Shown here: in pieces, positions 17,255 to 25,001 of the stretch | Layout: each line of letters starts with the position of its first letter | How positions within the stretch are numbered: position 1 is the stretch's first letter | Source: Bradyrhizobium sp. LHD-71 | GTDB lineage: Bacteria; Pseudomonadota; Alphaproteobacteria; Rhizobiales; Xanthobacteraceae | Direction: 5' to 3' | Length of the DNA stretch: 64,000 bases | Assembly: GCF_031157255.1 (NCBI RefSeq) | Contig: NZ_JAVIFX010000005.1 | Location: forward strand, 1-64,000 | Notes under the pieces: model-generated | Databases searched by the model: none | What the model was told of the DNA's origin: nothing | The model's input: the letters and a program-made list of their open reading frames with translations, nothing else | Translations under genes and position numbers: made by a program

Positions 17255-18415
17255 TCATTCGCCGACGACCGCCTTACGGGTCCACTTCCCGCCTTTGACC
17301 TCCATCAGATAGACCGGCTTGACCACCGTGTGATCCTCGCCGAGCGCGGTCTTGCCGGTCAGCGGCAGGTCGAACGAGCGTATCGCCAGCATTTCCTTGC
17401 GGAAACTCTCGCCGTTGACGGGAATCTTCTTGTCGTCGAGGGATTTGAAGATCGCCGCGACCATGTACGGGGCGTCGTAAAGATACTGGGTGTAAGGAAG
17501 ACCGTTCGGCTCCCGATTCACTTCCTTCTGCCAGCGCGCCACGTAGGCCTTGACCTTGTCGGAGTCGTCTGCACCAGGTGCGAGCGAGGTGGCGATCACG
17601 CCCTCCGCTGCGGCGCCGAGCTGCTCGATCAGTTTTGGATTGAACGCCGCAGAATACGACGAGATCGGCTGGGTCAGGCCGAGCTGCCGCATCTGCGCGA
17701 TCACCTGCGGCGTATCCGACACAAGGCCCTGCAGATGGATGATGTCCGGATTGGCCGCACGAACCTTCAGCAGCGGACCGGTGAAATCGGTTGCCTTCGG
17801 GTCGTAGGTCTCCGTCGCGACGACCTGGCCACCATTCGCAGTGAAGACCTTTTTGTAAACGTCGGCCGCGACAATCCCGGTCTCATTGTTGATGTAGACG
17901 ATGGCGGCCTTCTTCTTGCCCATCGACGCCGCCGCATATTTTGCAACGGCAGCGATGTCGATGTCGGCCAGCGGAAACGTCGTGTAGACATAATCACCGA
18001 GCTTGGCGATATCCGGCGAGTTGGCACCGACACTGAGCTCTACGACCTTGTTGTCATTCGCGACGGGGGCGACTGCCTTCACGACCGCGCTCCAGGCCGT
18101 GACAAAGGCGGGTACCTTCTCGACACTGACCAGCCGGTTCGCCATCTGGATGCCGAGTTGCGGATCGGCCTGGGTGTCGAGCACGAGCATCTCGAGCTTC
18201 TTGCCGTTGACGCCGCCGGCCTTGTTGATCTCGGCAACGGCCCATTCAGCGGCCTTGACCTGGTCCTGGCCGTACAGCGCCTGGGAGCCGGTCAGCGGCA
18301 TCGCCAAACCGAAGCGAAACGCATCCTGAGCGAGGGCCGAACCGCAGAGCGCGAAAGCAGAAATGCAAGCAACGGTCGCCAACAAGCGGCGTGCGCCGCG
18401 GCCAAATACAACCAT
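17255..18415 (-). CDS. LivK-type periplasmic binding protein of the Liv importer
   Basis: 386-residue type-I periplasmic binding protein (Peripla_BP_6). The signal peptide spans residues 1-29 (LLATVACISAFALCGSALA). The mature N-terminus FRFGLAMPLTGSQALYGQDQ and AAEWAVAEINKAGGVNGKKLEMLVLDTQADP are classic for the family. Mature domain blocks VYINNETGI and PLLKVRAANPDIIHLQG follow. ATG at 18415 has GGGGAGG upstream. First gene of the livKHMGF operon, with operator 18474-18487 sitting 59 bases before the start. The ligand is unknown; the catabolic neighbours suggest an aromatic or cyclic carboxylate. Confidence 0.92.
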   Translation of the reverse strand: MVVFGRGARRLLATVACISAFALCGSALAQDAFRFGLAMPLTGSQALYGQDQVKAAEWAVAEINKAGGVNGKKLEMLVLDTQADPQLGIQMANRLVSVEKVPAFVTAWSAVVKAVAPVANDNKVVELSVGANSPDIAKLGDYVYTTFPLADIDIAAVAKYAAASMGKKKAAIVYINNETGIVAADVYKKVFTANGGQVVATETYDPKATDFTGPLLKVRAANPDIIHLQGLVSDTPQVIAQMRQLGLTQPISSYSAAFNPKLIEQLGAAAEGVIATSLAPGADDSDKVKAYVARWQKEVNREPNGLPYTQYLYDAPYMVAAIFKSLDDKKIPVNGESFRKEMLAIRSFDLPLTGKTALGEDHTVVKPVYLMEVKGGKWTRKAVVGE

Positions 18416-18473
18416 CTTCCCGCCTCCCCTTGGTAATCAACCCATCGCATCCAACGAGATCTCGCGCGACGCC

Positions 18474-18487
18474 AACTGTCAACAGTT
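18474..18487. promoter_or_regulatory. Operator b (perfect AACTGTCAACAGTT)
   Basis: Exact consensus: arms AACTGT and ACAGTT around a CA centre. It lies 59 bases upstream of the Liv binding-protein start and just after the isochorismatase gene of the preceding operon. The core gives TTGACA on the reverse strand, so a bound regulator would cover the -35 region of the liv operon. Confidence 0.78.
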
Positions 18488-18573
18488 ATCAGTCAGAAGC
18501 CGATGCGACAGGGGGTAGCGCGTCACAACCGCCGGGACGACACATCCACTCCGGTGATCTCGCGAACTCGAAG

Positions 18574-19260
18574 CTACGCCGCCGACCGGACAGCCGACAG
18601 CGCCTGAATGCACTGATCGGTCGTCATCACGTCGGCATACTTCTCCGACATGTCGAACAAATTCACGCAATGAGAGACGTGGCTGCGGTCGTAAACGGCA
18701 TCGTTGCATACCGCGACACGGAAGTTGTACGCGAAGGCGTCGACGACGGATCCGCGCACGCACCCGCTCGTTGTGCATCCGGTCACGATGATGGAGTCCA
18801 CGCCCTTGTCGACGAGATAGCTGACGAGCGGCGTGCCGAAAAACGCGCTCGGATGCTTCTTCGGAACGAGCGTATCACCCGCCTGCGGCGCAATTTCAGC
18901 GACGAACTCATATCCTTTCTTCGACACAGTCATGAGCGCCGGCACCTTGTCGGCAAGACGGCCGGTGTCGAACTCTTCCTTGGGCGCAACATATGGGTAG
19001 AAGATCGGCCAACCTGCCGTGCGGAAACGCTTGACCAGCTTTTCGATGTTGGCGACGGCGTTCCAGCCGACATCACCGCAGGACGTCGGAAACTCCTTGA
19101 TGGCTTCCCAGAACGGCATCGGCTTCGTACCGACCGTGCGGTACTGAACGTCGATGATGAAGAGCCCGGGACGGCTGCCAAATCCGGTCGGCTTGCCAAA
19201 CCCCGCCGCGCGATAAGCGCGCTGCTCTTCTTCCGAAATAATGCCGTCCCACGGTTTCAT
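18574..19260 (-). CDS. Isochorismatase-fold cysteine hydrolase (N-carbamoylsarcosine/maleamate amidohydrolase-like)
   Basis: 228 residues. The catalytic triad of the isochorismatase-like hydrolases is visible: Asp in LFIIDVQYRTVG, Lys in VPKKHPSAFFGTPL, and Cys in VTGCTTSGCVRGSVVDAFAYNF. The CTTSGCVR segment and DRSHVSHCVNLFDMSEKYADV tail resemble N-carbamoylsarcosine amidases and maleamate amidohydrolases, which cleave C-N amide bonds of small amides with release of ammonia. The ATG at 19260 has AGGAGG upstream. Fourth gene of the operon that starts at 23210. A hydrolysis of a ring-opened amide is the natural role next to the cyclic-amide hydrolase at 20931. Confidence 0.85.
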   Translation of the reverse strand: MKPWDGIISEEEQRAYRAAGFGKPTGFGSRPGLFIIDVQYRTVGTKPMPFWEAIKEFPTSCGDVGWNAVANIEKLVKRFRTAGWPIFYPYVAPKEEFDTGRLADKVPALMTVSKKGYEFVAEIAPQAGDTLVPKKHPSAFFGTPLVSYLVDKGVDSIIVTGCTTSGCVRGSVVDAFAYNFRVAVCNDAVYDRSHVSHCVNLFDMSEKYADVMTTDQCIQALSAVRSAA

Positions 19261-19290
19261 GCCAGCCTCCTGGATCTCTCGATCATTGTC

Positions 19291-20919
19291 CTACGGGAGC
19301 GCCCCTGCACGCGCCGCCACTCCGCCGGCCTCGGCTGCCTGCGGTAGCAGATTGCCGGGGTTGAAGATGCCATGCGGGTCGACGAGCTGTTTGAACTGCT
19401 CCACCAGCATCCTGGTGGCGGGTTCGCGTGTCTCGGAATACGGATACTTCTTGCCGATCTGCAGATGGACGCCGCCGAGCTCCGACCAGCGGCGAATGAT
19501 GTCCTTTGTGATGATTGCCACAGCCGCGCGGGCGCCGGGATCTGCCGGTTTGGTAACGTAGTTGCCCGCGGACTTCATGTAGTGATCATGAATCGGCAAC
19601 GGCGCATCCGACCAGTTGATCAGAGTTTCGATGCCGACGCCGCTCGGACCATTGGTCGTGAGGAAGTAGCCCCAGGCGATCTGGAAGCGCTCGATCTCGG
19701 CGCTGTGCCGGCGATAAACGGCCTCGGTCTCATTGAAACATTCGACGGCGCGCGAGTTCGGCACCACCGTGTGAAGCCAGTTGATGCGCTTTCCGGTCGG
19801 CGTCAGCAGCCCGGACACTTCCGGGAACGGATTTGCCCGCATGACGCGCGGAATGGAATTCTTGGTCTCGACAGCTCCCGCGGCGCGCACGATCTCGCGG
19901 ATGCGCTCCATACGGGAAAGCGCCTCCGGCGGTGTGCGCCCCTCGGTGATGCAGTTGAGCAGATAACCGACGTTGTCGACAAAGCCGCGGCCGCCGACAG
20001 CAACGGACACCGCGTCCTTGATGCCCTTCAGGGGCGACGAAGCCGCAGTCGCCACCGATTTCAAAGCCTGCAGATCATCGCCTACGCTCTTGCGAGACAT
20101 GCGGCCGCGCACCGAGGTGGGATCCAGCGCAAAGCTCTCGGTCGCGAGTGCTTCCGCTCCGATCGTCCCCATGCTCCGCATCAAGCCTTCGACATTGGTG
20201 AAGGAGAATGATGCGACCTCGACGGCCTCTGCGGCGGGCACGAGCTGCAGCGTCGCCTCGACCTTGATCCCGAATGCGCCCGAGTCCGACAGGAACATAC
20301 CCGTCAGGTCAGGGCCGTAGTTTCTGTAGAAAGGTGTCGGCCTGTGGATGCCGGATGCAGAACCGGTCGTGACGACCTCGCCTTCGCCGGTCACGACCTT
20401 CAGGCCGATGACCGTCTCCGCCGACGTGCCGCGAAACCCGGAGCCGTAGAACTTTGCGCCTTGCGACAGCGCCGCCCCGACCGTGGCATGGCGTCCCGAA
20501 AAGGTGCCCCAGAAGGGGGGAATGACACCCGTTCCCTTCAGCGCATCGTGCAGGGCGGCCCACGTCACGCCGGCTTCAACCGTCACGTAGCGGTCTTCAA
20601 CATTGATCTCGACGATGCGGTTCATGCCGCTCGTATCGACAATCAGGGTGCGTTCGTTGCTCGGAATGTAGCCGCCGCTGTAGGACAGACCCGCACCACG
20701 GCTGGCCAGCGAAAAATCGAACTCCAGCGCCGCCTTCACAATCCGCTGGACGTCGGCGGCGTTGCGCGGCGAAACGACCGCCAGCGGCAAATAGGACGAC
20801 TCGTAGAAGATGTCGGTGCGGTAAAGCTCGAGATCACGAGTCGAGATCTCGATCCCGTCAAGGCGATCGCGCAATCGCTCGACGATTTGATCGGCCTTGA
20901 TCGGGGTCGTTACCGCCAT
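19291..20919 (-). CDS. PCMH-type FAD-linked oxidase/dehydrogenase (4-cresol dehydrogenase/VAO family)
   Basis: 542 residues. The N-terminal FAD_binding_4 domain (about residues 45-225) contains PLAVVSPRNAADVQRIVKAA, LASRGAGLSYSGGYIP and GVIPPFWGTFSGRHATVGAALSQG. The C-terminal half follows the vanillyl-alcohol oxidase/4-cresol dehydrogenase fold and ends with the FAD-linked-oxidase C-terminal motif LVDPHGIFNPGNLLPQ. These enzymes oxidise phenolic side chains or hydroxy acids. Whether the flavin is covalent cannot be seen. Third gene of the operon from 23210, 11 bases after the dihydropyrimidinase-like gene. Confidence 0.87.
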   Translation of the reverse strand: MAVTTPIKADQIVERLRDRLDGIEISTRDLELYRTDIFYESSYLPLAVVSPRNAADVQRIVKAALEFDFSLASRGAGLSYSGGYIPSNERTLIVDTSGMNRIVEINVEDRYVTVEAGVTWAALHDALKGTGVIPPFWGTFSGRHATVGAALSQGAKFYGSGFRGTSAETVIGLKVVTGEGEVVTTGSASGIHRPTPFYRNYGPDLTGMFLSDSGAFGIKVEATLQLVPAAEAVEVASFSFTNVEGLMRSMGTIGAEALATESFALDPTSVRGRMSRKSVGDDLQALKSVATAASSPLKGIKDAVSVAVGGRGFVDNVGYLLNCITEGRTPPEALSRMERIREIVRAAGAVETKNSIPRVMRANPFPEVSGLLTPTGKRINWLHTVVPNSRAVECFNETEAVYRRHSAEIERFQIAWGYFLTTNGPSGVGIETLINWSDAPLPIHDHYMKSAGNYVTKPADPGARAAVAIITKDIIRRWSELGGVHLQIGKKYPYSETREPATRMLVEQFKQLVDPHGIFNPGNLLPQAAEAGGVAARAGALP

Positions 20920-20930
20920 CCAGTTGAATC

Positions 20931-22331
20931 CTAGTGCTTGGCGGCGGCTAGCTTGCGATGCAGGTACCTGCCGTGACCGACGGCGGAATCGACAAGCTTG
21001 CCGTCCTGCAGGACGGGCTTTCCACGGACGATGGTATGCAACACCTTCCCCTTCAGTTCCCAGCCGTCATAGATGGTGTAGCCTGCACTCGACACGACGT
21101 CCTCGTTGCGAACCTTCGTCGTCGCGTTGAGATCGACGATAGCAACGTCGGCATCATAGCCCGGTGCGATCACCCCCTTGCGATCACCCAGGCCCATGAT
21201 CCGTGCGGGATTTTCACAGAGCATTTTGACGAGGCGGCGCACGGGAATTCCACGCTTGTGATGGCCTTCCGAGAGCATCACCGGCAGCAGGGTCTCGAGG
21301 CCCGGACAGCCCGGAGAGGCCGCCCATATGCCACCATCCTTGGAGGTGCGGTCGCGGTGAACGTGGTCGGTCGCGACCGTGTCGATCAGGCCGGATGCAA
21401 CGCCCGCCCACAAGGCTTCGCGATCCGCAGCCTCGCGCAACGGCGGGTTGATCTTGCCGGTTTCACGACCAACCCACGTCACGTCATGCGTGAGATAGTG
21501 GGGACATGTCTCGATGTAGATCTCGGTCCCGAGCTCACGCGCGACGCGTGCGGCATCGAGAGCCTGAGCCGACGAGGTGTGAACGATATAGAGCGGCGAG
21601 TCGACATTTCGCGCAAACAGGCCCGCGCGCTGCACGGCATCGGCTTCGACGAACGGCGGCCTCGTGGCATTCCAGCTCGCCAGCCCGCCCTTTCCATCAG
21701 GATCAGCCTCGAGCACCTTCTTGCGCAGCTCCCACGCGACTTCGATGTTCTCCGGATGTGGGCAAACCATTCCGCCATTGTGAGCGGCAAGCTGACAGAG
21801 CCGGAACAGAAAGCCGTCGTCGATGTCGGGAAGACCGAGCCGCTTTCCTTCGCCACCCCGATTGTTCATGAAAATCTTGAACGAGGGAGCGCCATACCTG
21901 GTGGCATATGCGGGAACGCCGGCAAGCTGCTGCTCGGTCGAAATGATGAAGTGGTAGCTGAAATCGATACGCGCGCCCGCTTCCGTCACGCCGCGCACGT
22001 CCTCGAAGATGTCCTCGAACGGCTCCGTCGCCATCAGATAAGGAATGAAGGTCGTCACACCGCCGACAGCGGCAGCGGCGGTTTCCAACGAAGCGTCCTT
22101 CGCTTCGCGCGGCCGCGAGATATCCTTTCCGTGCCCGAGATGCAGATGCACATCGAGAACTCCCGGCATCACGAGCAGCCCGGAGGCGTCGATCGTGCGC
22201 TTCGCCTCGATCTTCTCGGCAGGCGACAGGAGCGCGGCGATCTTATCACCGATGATCGACACAGTCATCGGCGCCGGATCGCGGCCGGCAAGCGCAACAT
22301 CTCCTCCGACGATAGCCAGATCGAACGTCAT
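20931..22331 (-). CDS. Dihydropyrimidinase/hydantoinase-like cyclic amidohydrolase
   Basis: 466 residues of the cyclic amidohydrolase family. Metal-site motifs are DVHLHLGHG (HxH), the carbamylated-Lys region APSFKIFMNN, IVHTSSAQALDAARVA, IYIETCPHYLTHD and VATDHVHRDR. It hydrolyses a cyclic amide or imide C-N bond in the cytoplasm. The sequence differs clearly from the second dihydropyrimidinase at 42854-44335, for example HLHLGHG against THVHIEQP. Second gene of the operon from 23210, 15 bases after the lyase gene. With the isochorismatase-fold amidase two genes on, it argues for sequential ring opening and deamidation of an N-heterocycle. Confidence 0.86.
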   Translation of the reverse strand: MTFDLAIVGGDVALAGRDPAPMTVSIIGDKIAALLSPAEKIEAKRTIDASGLLVMPGVLDVHLHLGHGKDISRPREAKDASLETAAAAVGGVTTFIPYLMATEPFEDIFEDVRGVTEAGARIDFSYHFIISTEQQLAGVPAYATRYGAPSFKIFMNNRGGEGKRLGLPDIDDGFLFRLCQLAAHNGGMVCPHPENIEVAWELRKKVLEADPDGKGGLASWNATRPPFVEADAVQRAGLFARNVDSPLYIVHTSSAQALDAARVARELGTEIYIETCPHYLTHDVTWVGRETGKINPPLREAADREALWAGVASGLIDTVATDHVHRDRTSKDGGIWAASPGCPGLETLLPVMLSEGHHKRGIPVRRLVKMLCENPARIMGLGDRKGVIAPGYDADVAIVDLNATTKVRNEDVVSSAGYTIYDGWELKGKVLHTIVRGKPVLQDGKLVDSAVGHGRYLHRKLAAAKH

Positions 22332-22346
22332 GGCTTCAGTGCTCCG

Positions 22347-23210
22347 TCAGCGATAGCGCGCTTCGAGCGCGTCGAACTTGTCCTTTGCAACGCTAGCCTG
22401 CCGCTTTTCGAAACTCGCAAGCCGCTCGGAAACGCGATCGAGCGAGCCGTGATCGCGCAGACTTCCGAGAACTTCACTAACCGCCAGCAGTGACGCCTGC
22501 AGCGCGGCATTGGCATACAGTGTGGCAGCAAACCCCATCGATGCAAGCTCAGCACGCGGCAACGGCGGTGTCTTGCCGCCATGCACCACGTTGATGACTT
22601 GCGGCACTGAAAGTTCCCGGGCGATACGCTTCATCTGGTCCTTATCGACTGGCGCCTCGACGAAAGTGACGTCCGCGCCGGCCTCGATGAAGGCATTGGC
22701 CCGCTCCATCGCCGCGGCAAACCCCTCGACTGCAATCGCGTCCGTACGCGCTACGATCTGGAAATCCAGATCGATGCGCGTATCAACGGCCGCGCGGATT
22801 TTCTGCACCATCTCGTCGAGAGGCACGACACCCTTTCCGGAGAAGTGTCCACACTTCTTCGGAAAGATCTGATCCTCGAGCTGTATGCCTGCCGCCCCTG
22901 CGCGCTCGATCATGCGGACTGTGCGGACCGTGTTGACGGCATTGCCGAAGCCGGTGTCGCCATCGACAAGGACGGGAATAGTGACCGAGTCGGCGATCGC
23001 ACGGACGTGATCCGCAAGTTCGCTCAACGTCACGAGTCCTATGTCCGGCACACCAAGATGCATGTTGGCGATGCCGGCACCGGTTACGTACGCGCATTCG
23101 TATCCGAGGTCCTCGGTGATGCGCGCAAACAGCGCGTTCGGCACGCCAGGAATGATCGTCGCGTCACGTCGTGAAAGAATGGCCCTGAGTCGCTGGGGAC
23201 TGGTGGTCAA
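22347..23210 (-). CDS. PEP mutase/isocitrate lyase superfamily C-C lyase
   Basis: 287 residues with the PEPM/ICL signature: GVPNALFARITEDLGYECAYVTGAG, VLVDGDTGFGNA (Mg2+-binding DGDTG), ERAGAAGIQLEDQIFPKKCGH (loop with the catalytic K-K-C-G-H motif of lyases) and ARTDA. Members include methylisocitrate, dimethylmalate and oxaloacetate lyases. The start is the TTG at 23210, chosen because GGAGG precedes it by eight bases. It is the first gene of a four-gene operon (lyase, cyclic amidohydrolase, FAD oxidase, isochorismatase-fold amidase) with operator c and a recognisable promoter 57-85 bases upstream. Confidence 0.87.
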   Translation of the reverse strand: MTTSPQRLRAILSRRDATIIPGVPNALFARITEDLGYECAYVTGAGIANMHLGVPDIGLVTLSELADHVRAIADSVTIPVLVDGDTGFGNAVNTVRTVRMIERAGAAGIQLEDQIFPKKCGHFSGKGVVPLDEMVQKIRAAVDTRIDLDFQIVARTDAIAVEGFAAAMERANAFIEAGADVTFVEAPVDKDQMKRIARELSVPQVINVVHGGKTPPLPRAELASMGFAATLYANAALQASLLAVSEVLGSLRDHGSLDRVSERLASFEKRQASVAKDKFDALEARYR

Positions 23211-23266
23211 AGCGTTCGCCTCCGGCCCGATTTCTGTGCGACGAGCCTTTGCATCTTACCGTACCT

Positions 23267-23300
23267 TAGTTACTGCCGCGATTGTCAACTGTCAACAGAA
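23267..23300 (-). promoter_or_regulatory. Promoter with operator c for the lyase operon
   Basis: On the reverse strand TTGACA (23295-23290) and TAACTA (23272-23267) are separated by 17 bases. The -35 hexamer is part of operator AACTGTCAACAGAA (23287-23300), and a second TGTCAAC copy lies seven bases further on. A bound regulator would block the -35 element. The site overlaps the last codons of the alpha/beta-hydrolase gene. Confidence 0.72.
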
Positions 23301-24166
23301 GGCCGATCCAGCCAGTCCGCCAGCATCTTCGCCAAGCCAGCGATTTCGGTATCGCTCGCCGCATCCATCTTGGCTCTGTGCGGGTGAGGCTTCGCGATCG
23401 CACCGGGCACGAGCTGCGCGACATACTCGAGGTCGGCAAATGGCCCGTCGGTTGGCGCGCAGGTCACCAGCGTCGGACACGAGATCTTCGGCAGGCGCTC
23501 TTCCGAGGGGTACAGCACGGCAAGACGGTACGGCACGTGCGACCATTCGATGCCCTTGAAGACCTCGAGCGCGTAGGCGTGCAATTCCTGCGCGTTCGGC
23601 AGGGGATTGCCGCGGAAGTGCGCGGGATCGCGCCGGTAGGCAGGAAAGAAGTAAAACGAGTCCTTCAGCCGGCTCCACGCCTTGTAAAATTGAGTGCCGT
23701 CTTCATCAATGAACTGACTGAAGTCGAGCGACGCGGCGTATTCCTCCCAGAATGCGCTCGGCCCGCGTCGCATCCCGTCGAGAATGAGCTTGCGTACCCT
23801 CTGCGGAAAGCCAAGGGCCAGCTCAGCGGCGATGCGGCCGCCGGTGTGAGTCCCGAACAGATCGACGCATTCGAACTCGGAGCCCATCGACGTCAGCGCC
23901 TCGGCGTAGAAGCGCGCATAATCGACAAAGGTCACGTCGCTGGACGGCGGCGGACACGAGTCCCCCTGCCCCATTGTATCGAAAGCAATGACTGTCCGGC
24001 TTTGCGCAAGATACTGAATTTGACGCGCGAGCGAATGCGATGACGAAGGCGATCCGTGAAACATGACCAGCGGTAGGGCCTTTCGCGCACCGGCCGGCCG
24101 GGCGTATCGATAGTGCACCTGCCCGACAGGCGTATCGGCAAAGCCGCGCTTGATGGTTGTTTGCAT
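23285..24166 (-). CDS. Alpha/beta hydrolase with an atypical GTHTG nucleophile elbow
   Basis: 293-residue alpha/beta hydrolase. The oxyanion region LVMFHGSPSSSHS, the strand-4 segment TVIAFDTMGQGDS, and the C-terminal acid/His region (TCAPTDGPF, then PHPHRAK) are present. The nucleophile elbow reads DLFGTHTGGRIAAEL, so the position normally held by Ser in G-x-S-x-G is His. Some family members in Proteobacteria share a G-Y-H-T-G elbow, so this is probably a real subfamily rather than damage. Last gene of the Dpp-acetoacetate decarboxylase operon. Its 3' end overlaps operator c. Confidence 0.8.
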   Translation of the reverse strand: MQTTIKRGFADTPVGQVHYRYARPAGARKALPLVMFHGSPSSSHSLARQIQYLAQSRTVIAFDTMGQGDSCPPPSSDVTFVDYARFYAEALTSMGSEFECVDLFGTHTGGRIAAELALGFPQRVRKLILDGMRRGPSAFWEEYAASLDFSQFIDEDGTQFYKAWSRLKDSFYFFPAYRRDPAHFRGNPLPNAQELHAYALEVFKGIEWSHVPYRLAVLYPSEERLPKISCPTLVTCAPTDGPFADLEYVAQLVPGAIAKPHPHRAKMDAASDTEIAGLAKMLADWLDRPSVDS

Positions 24167-24196
24167 TTGAGGTTCGATCCGTTCCCTGATCAGCGG

Positions 24197-24943
24197 TCAG
24201 CTTTCCTCAACACCGAGCATCTCGCCGGTGTTCAGCCGCCATTTCACGCGCAGATAGAAACCGCTCACGATCGGATCGGCCGGCACCAGTTCATGAACCC
24301 GCGACATCACGGACGGCAGAATGCGAAGCGCGGCTCGCCCTTCCCAGGCCTCTACGATCTCATAGTCCTCGAGACCGAAGTGCAGCACCTCGCGTCGGCT
24401 TACGGTCTTTCCCGTCGGGTCCGGGATGGTGCGAACCGTAAGACGGCTGGCATTTCTCGGAACATTGGCGGGGTCGGCGCGGCGCTCGATATTGAAGTCC
24501 ATCGAGATGAGCTTCTGGCCGCGACGCTGCACCAGCCCATGGATCTGATTGCCGGACCAGCGCAGCGGCGTGTCATCGCACATCACTTTCGGCATGCCGT
24601 AGACTTCACGCCCGACAAGCATCGCCTCTTCGGTCGACGTCCACAGGTAGGGCGTATAGGGAGCTTCGATATCCTTGTAGCGACCTGTCACAACGACTCC
24701 GCACTCATGGAAGGCGCCGCAATGCGGGATCTGCAGCATGTCGCCGATGAAGAGCGATGTGCGGGAATTCGCGGCGAGCGTGAGAGGTGGCGATACGGAT
24801 GTCCGCAGCGCCGACTGGTTGGCGGAATCGAACGTGACAACGAGAATCTTGCCCTCGACCATGTCGTAGGGCGGCGCACCGTAAAGCGGACTTGCATACG
24901 GAACCGTGTAAGGCGCTTTGCGATTCAACACTGGTGCATTCAT
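24197..24943 (-). CDS. Acetoacetate decarboxylase (ADC) family protein
   Basis: 248 residues of the ADC fold. The core motif LVGREVYGMPKVMCD carries the Lys that corresponds to the Schiff-base lysine of ADC; the upstream HECGVVVTGRYKDIEAPYTPYLW is also family-typical. ADC-like proteins in catabolic clusters also act as aldolase-dehydratases or lactone hydrolases, so decarboxylation of acetoacetate is not certain. It starts 58 bases after the fused Dpp ATPase gene and is followed after 30 bases by the alpha/beta hydrolase, all on one strand. Confidence 0.82.
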   Translation of the reverse strand: MNAPVLNRKAPYTVPYASPLYGAPPYDMVEGKILVVTFDSANQSALRTSVSPPLTLAANSRTSLFIGDMLQIPHCGAFHECGVVVTGRYKDIEAPYTPYLWTSTEEAMLVGREVYGMPKVMCDDTPLRWSGNQIHGLVQRRGQKLISMDFNIERRADPANVPRNASRLTVRTIPDPTGKTVSRREVLHFGLEDYEIVEAWEGRAALRILPSVMSRVHELVPADPIVSGFYLRVKWRLNTGEMLGVEES

Positions 24944-25001
24944 CGGCGAACAGACACCTTTCTCTTCTTGTTGTCACTCGACGCTCCCATCCTGCAGTTG
25001 A

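Noticed and set aside
16850-18436. 528-codon open frame on the + strand opposite livH and the Liv binding protein
   Set aside because: Antisense shadow of two firmly identified genes, with no family-like motifs.
20958-22493. 511-codon open frame on the + strand
   Set aside because: It is fully antisense to the dihydropyrimidinase-like gene, its composition is the reverse image of that gene (Arg, His and Gly rich), and it matches no family. Long antisense frames are expected at this GC content.
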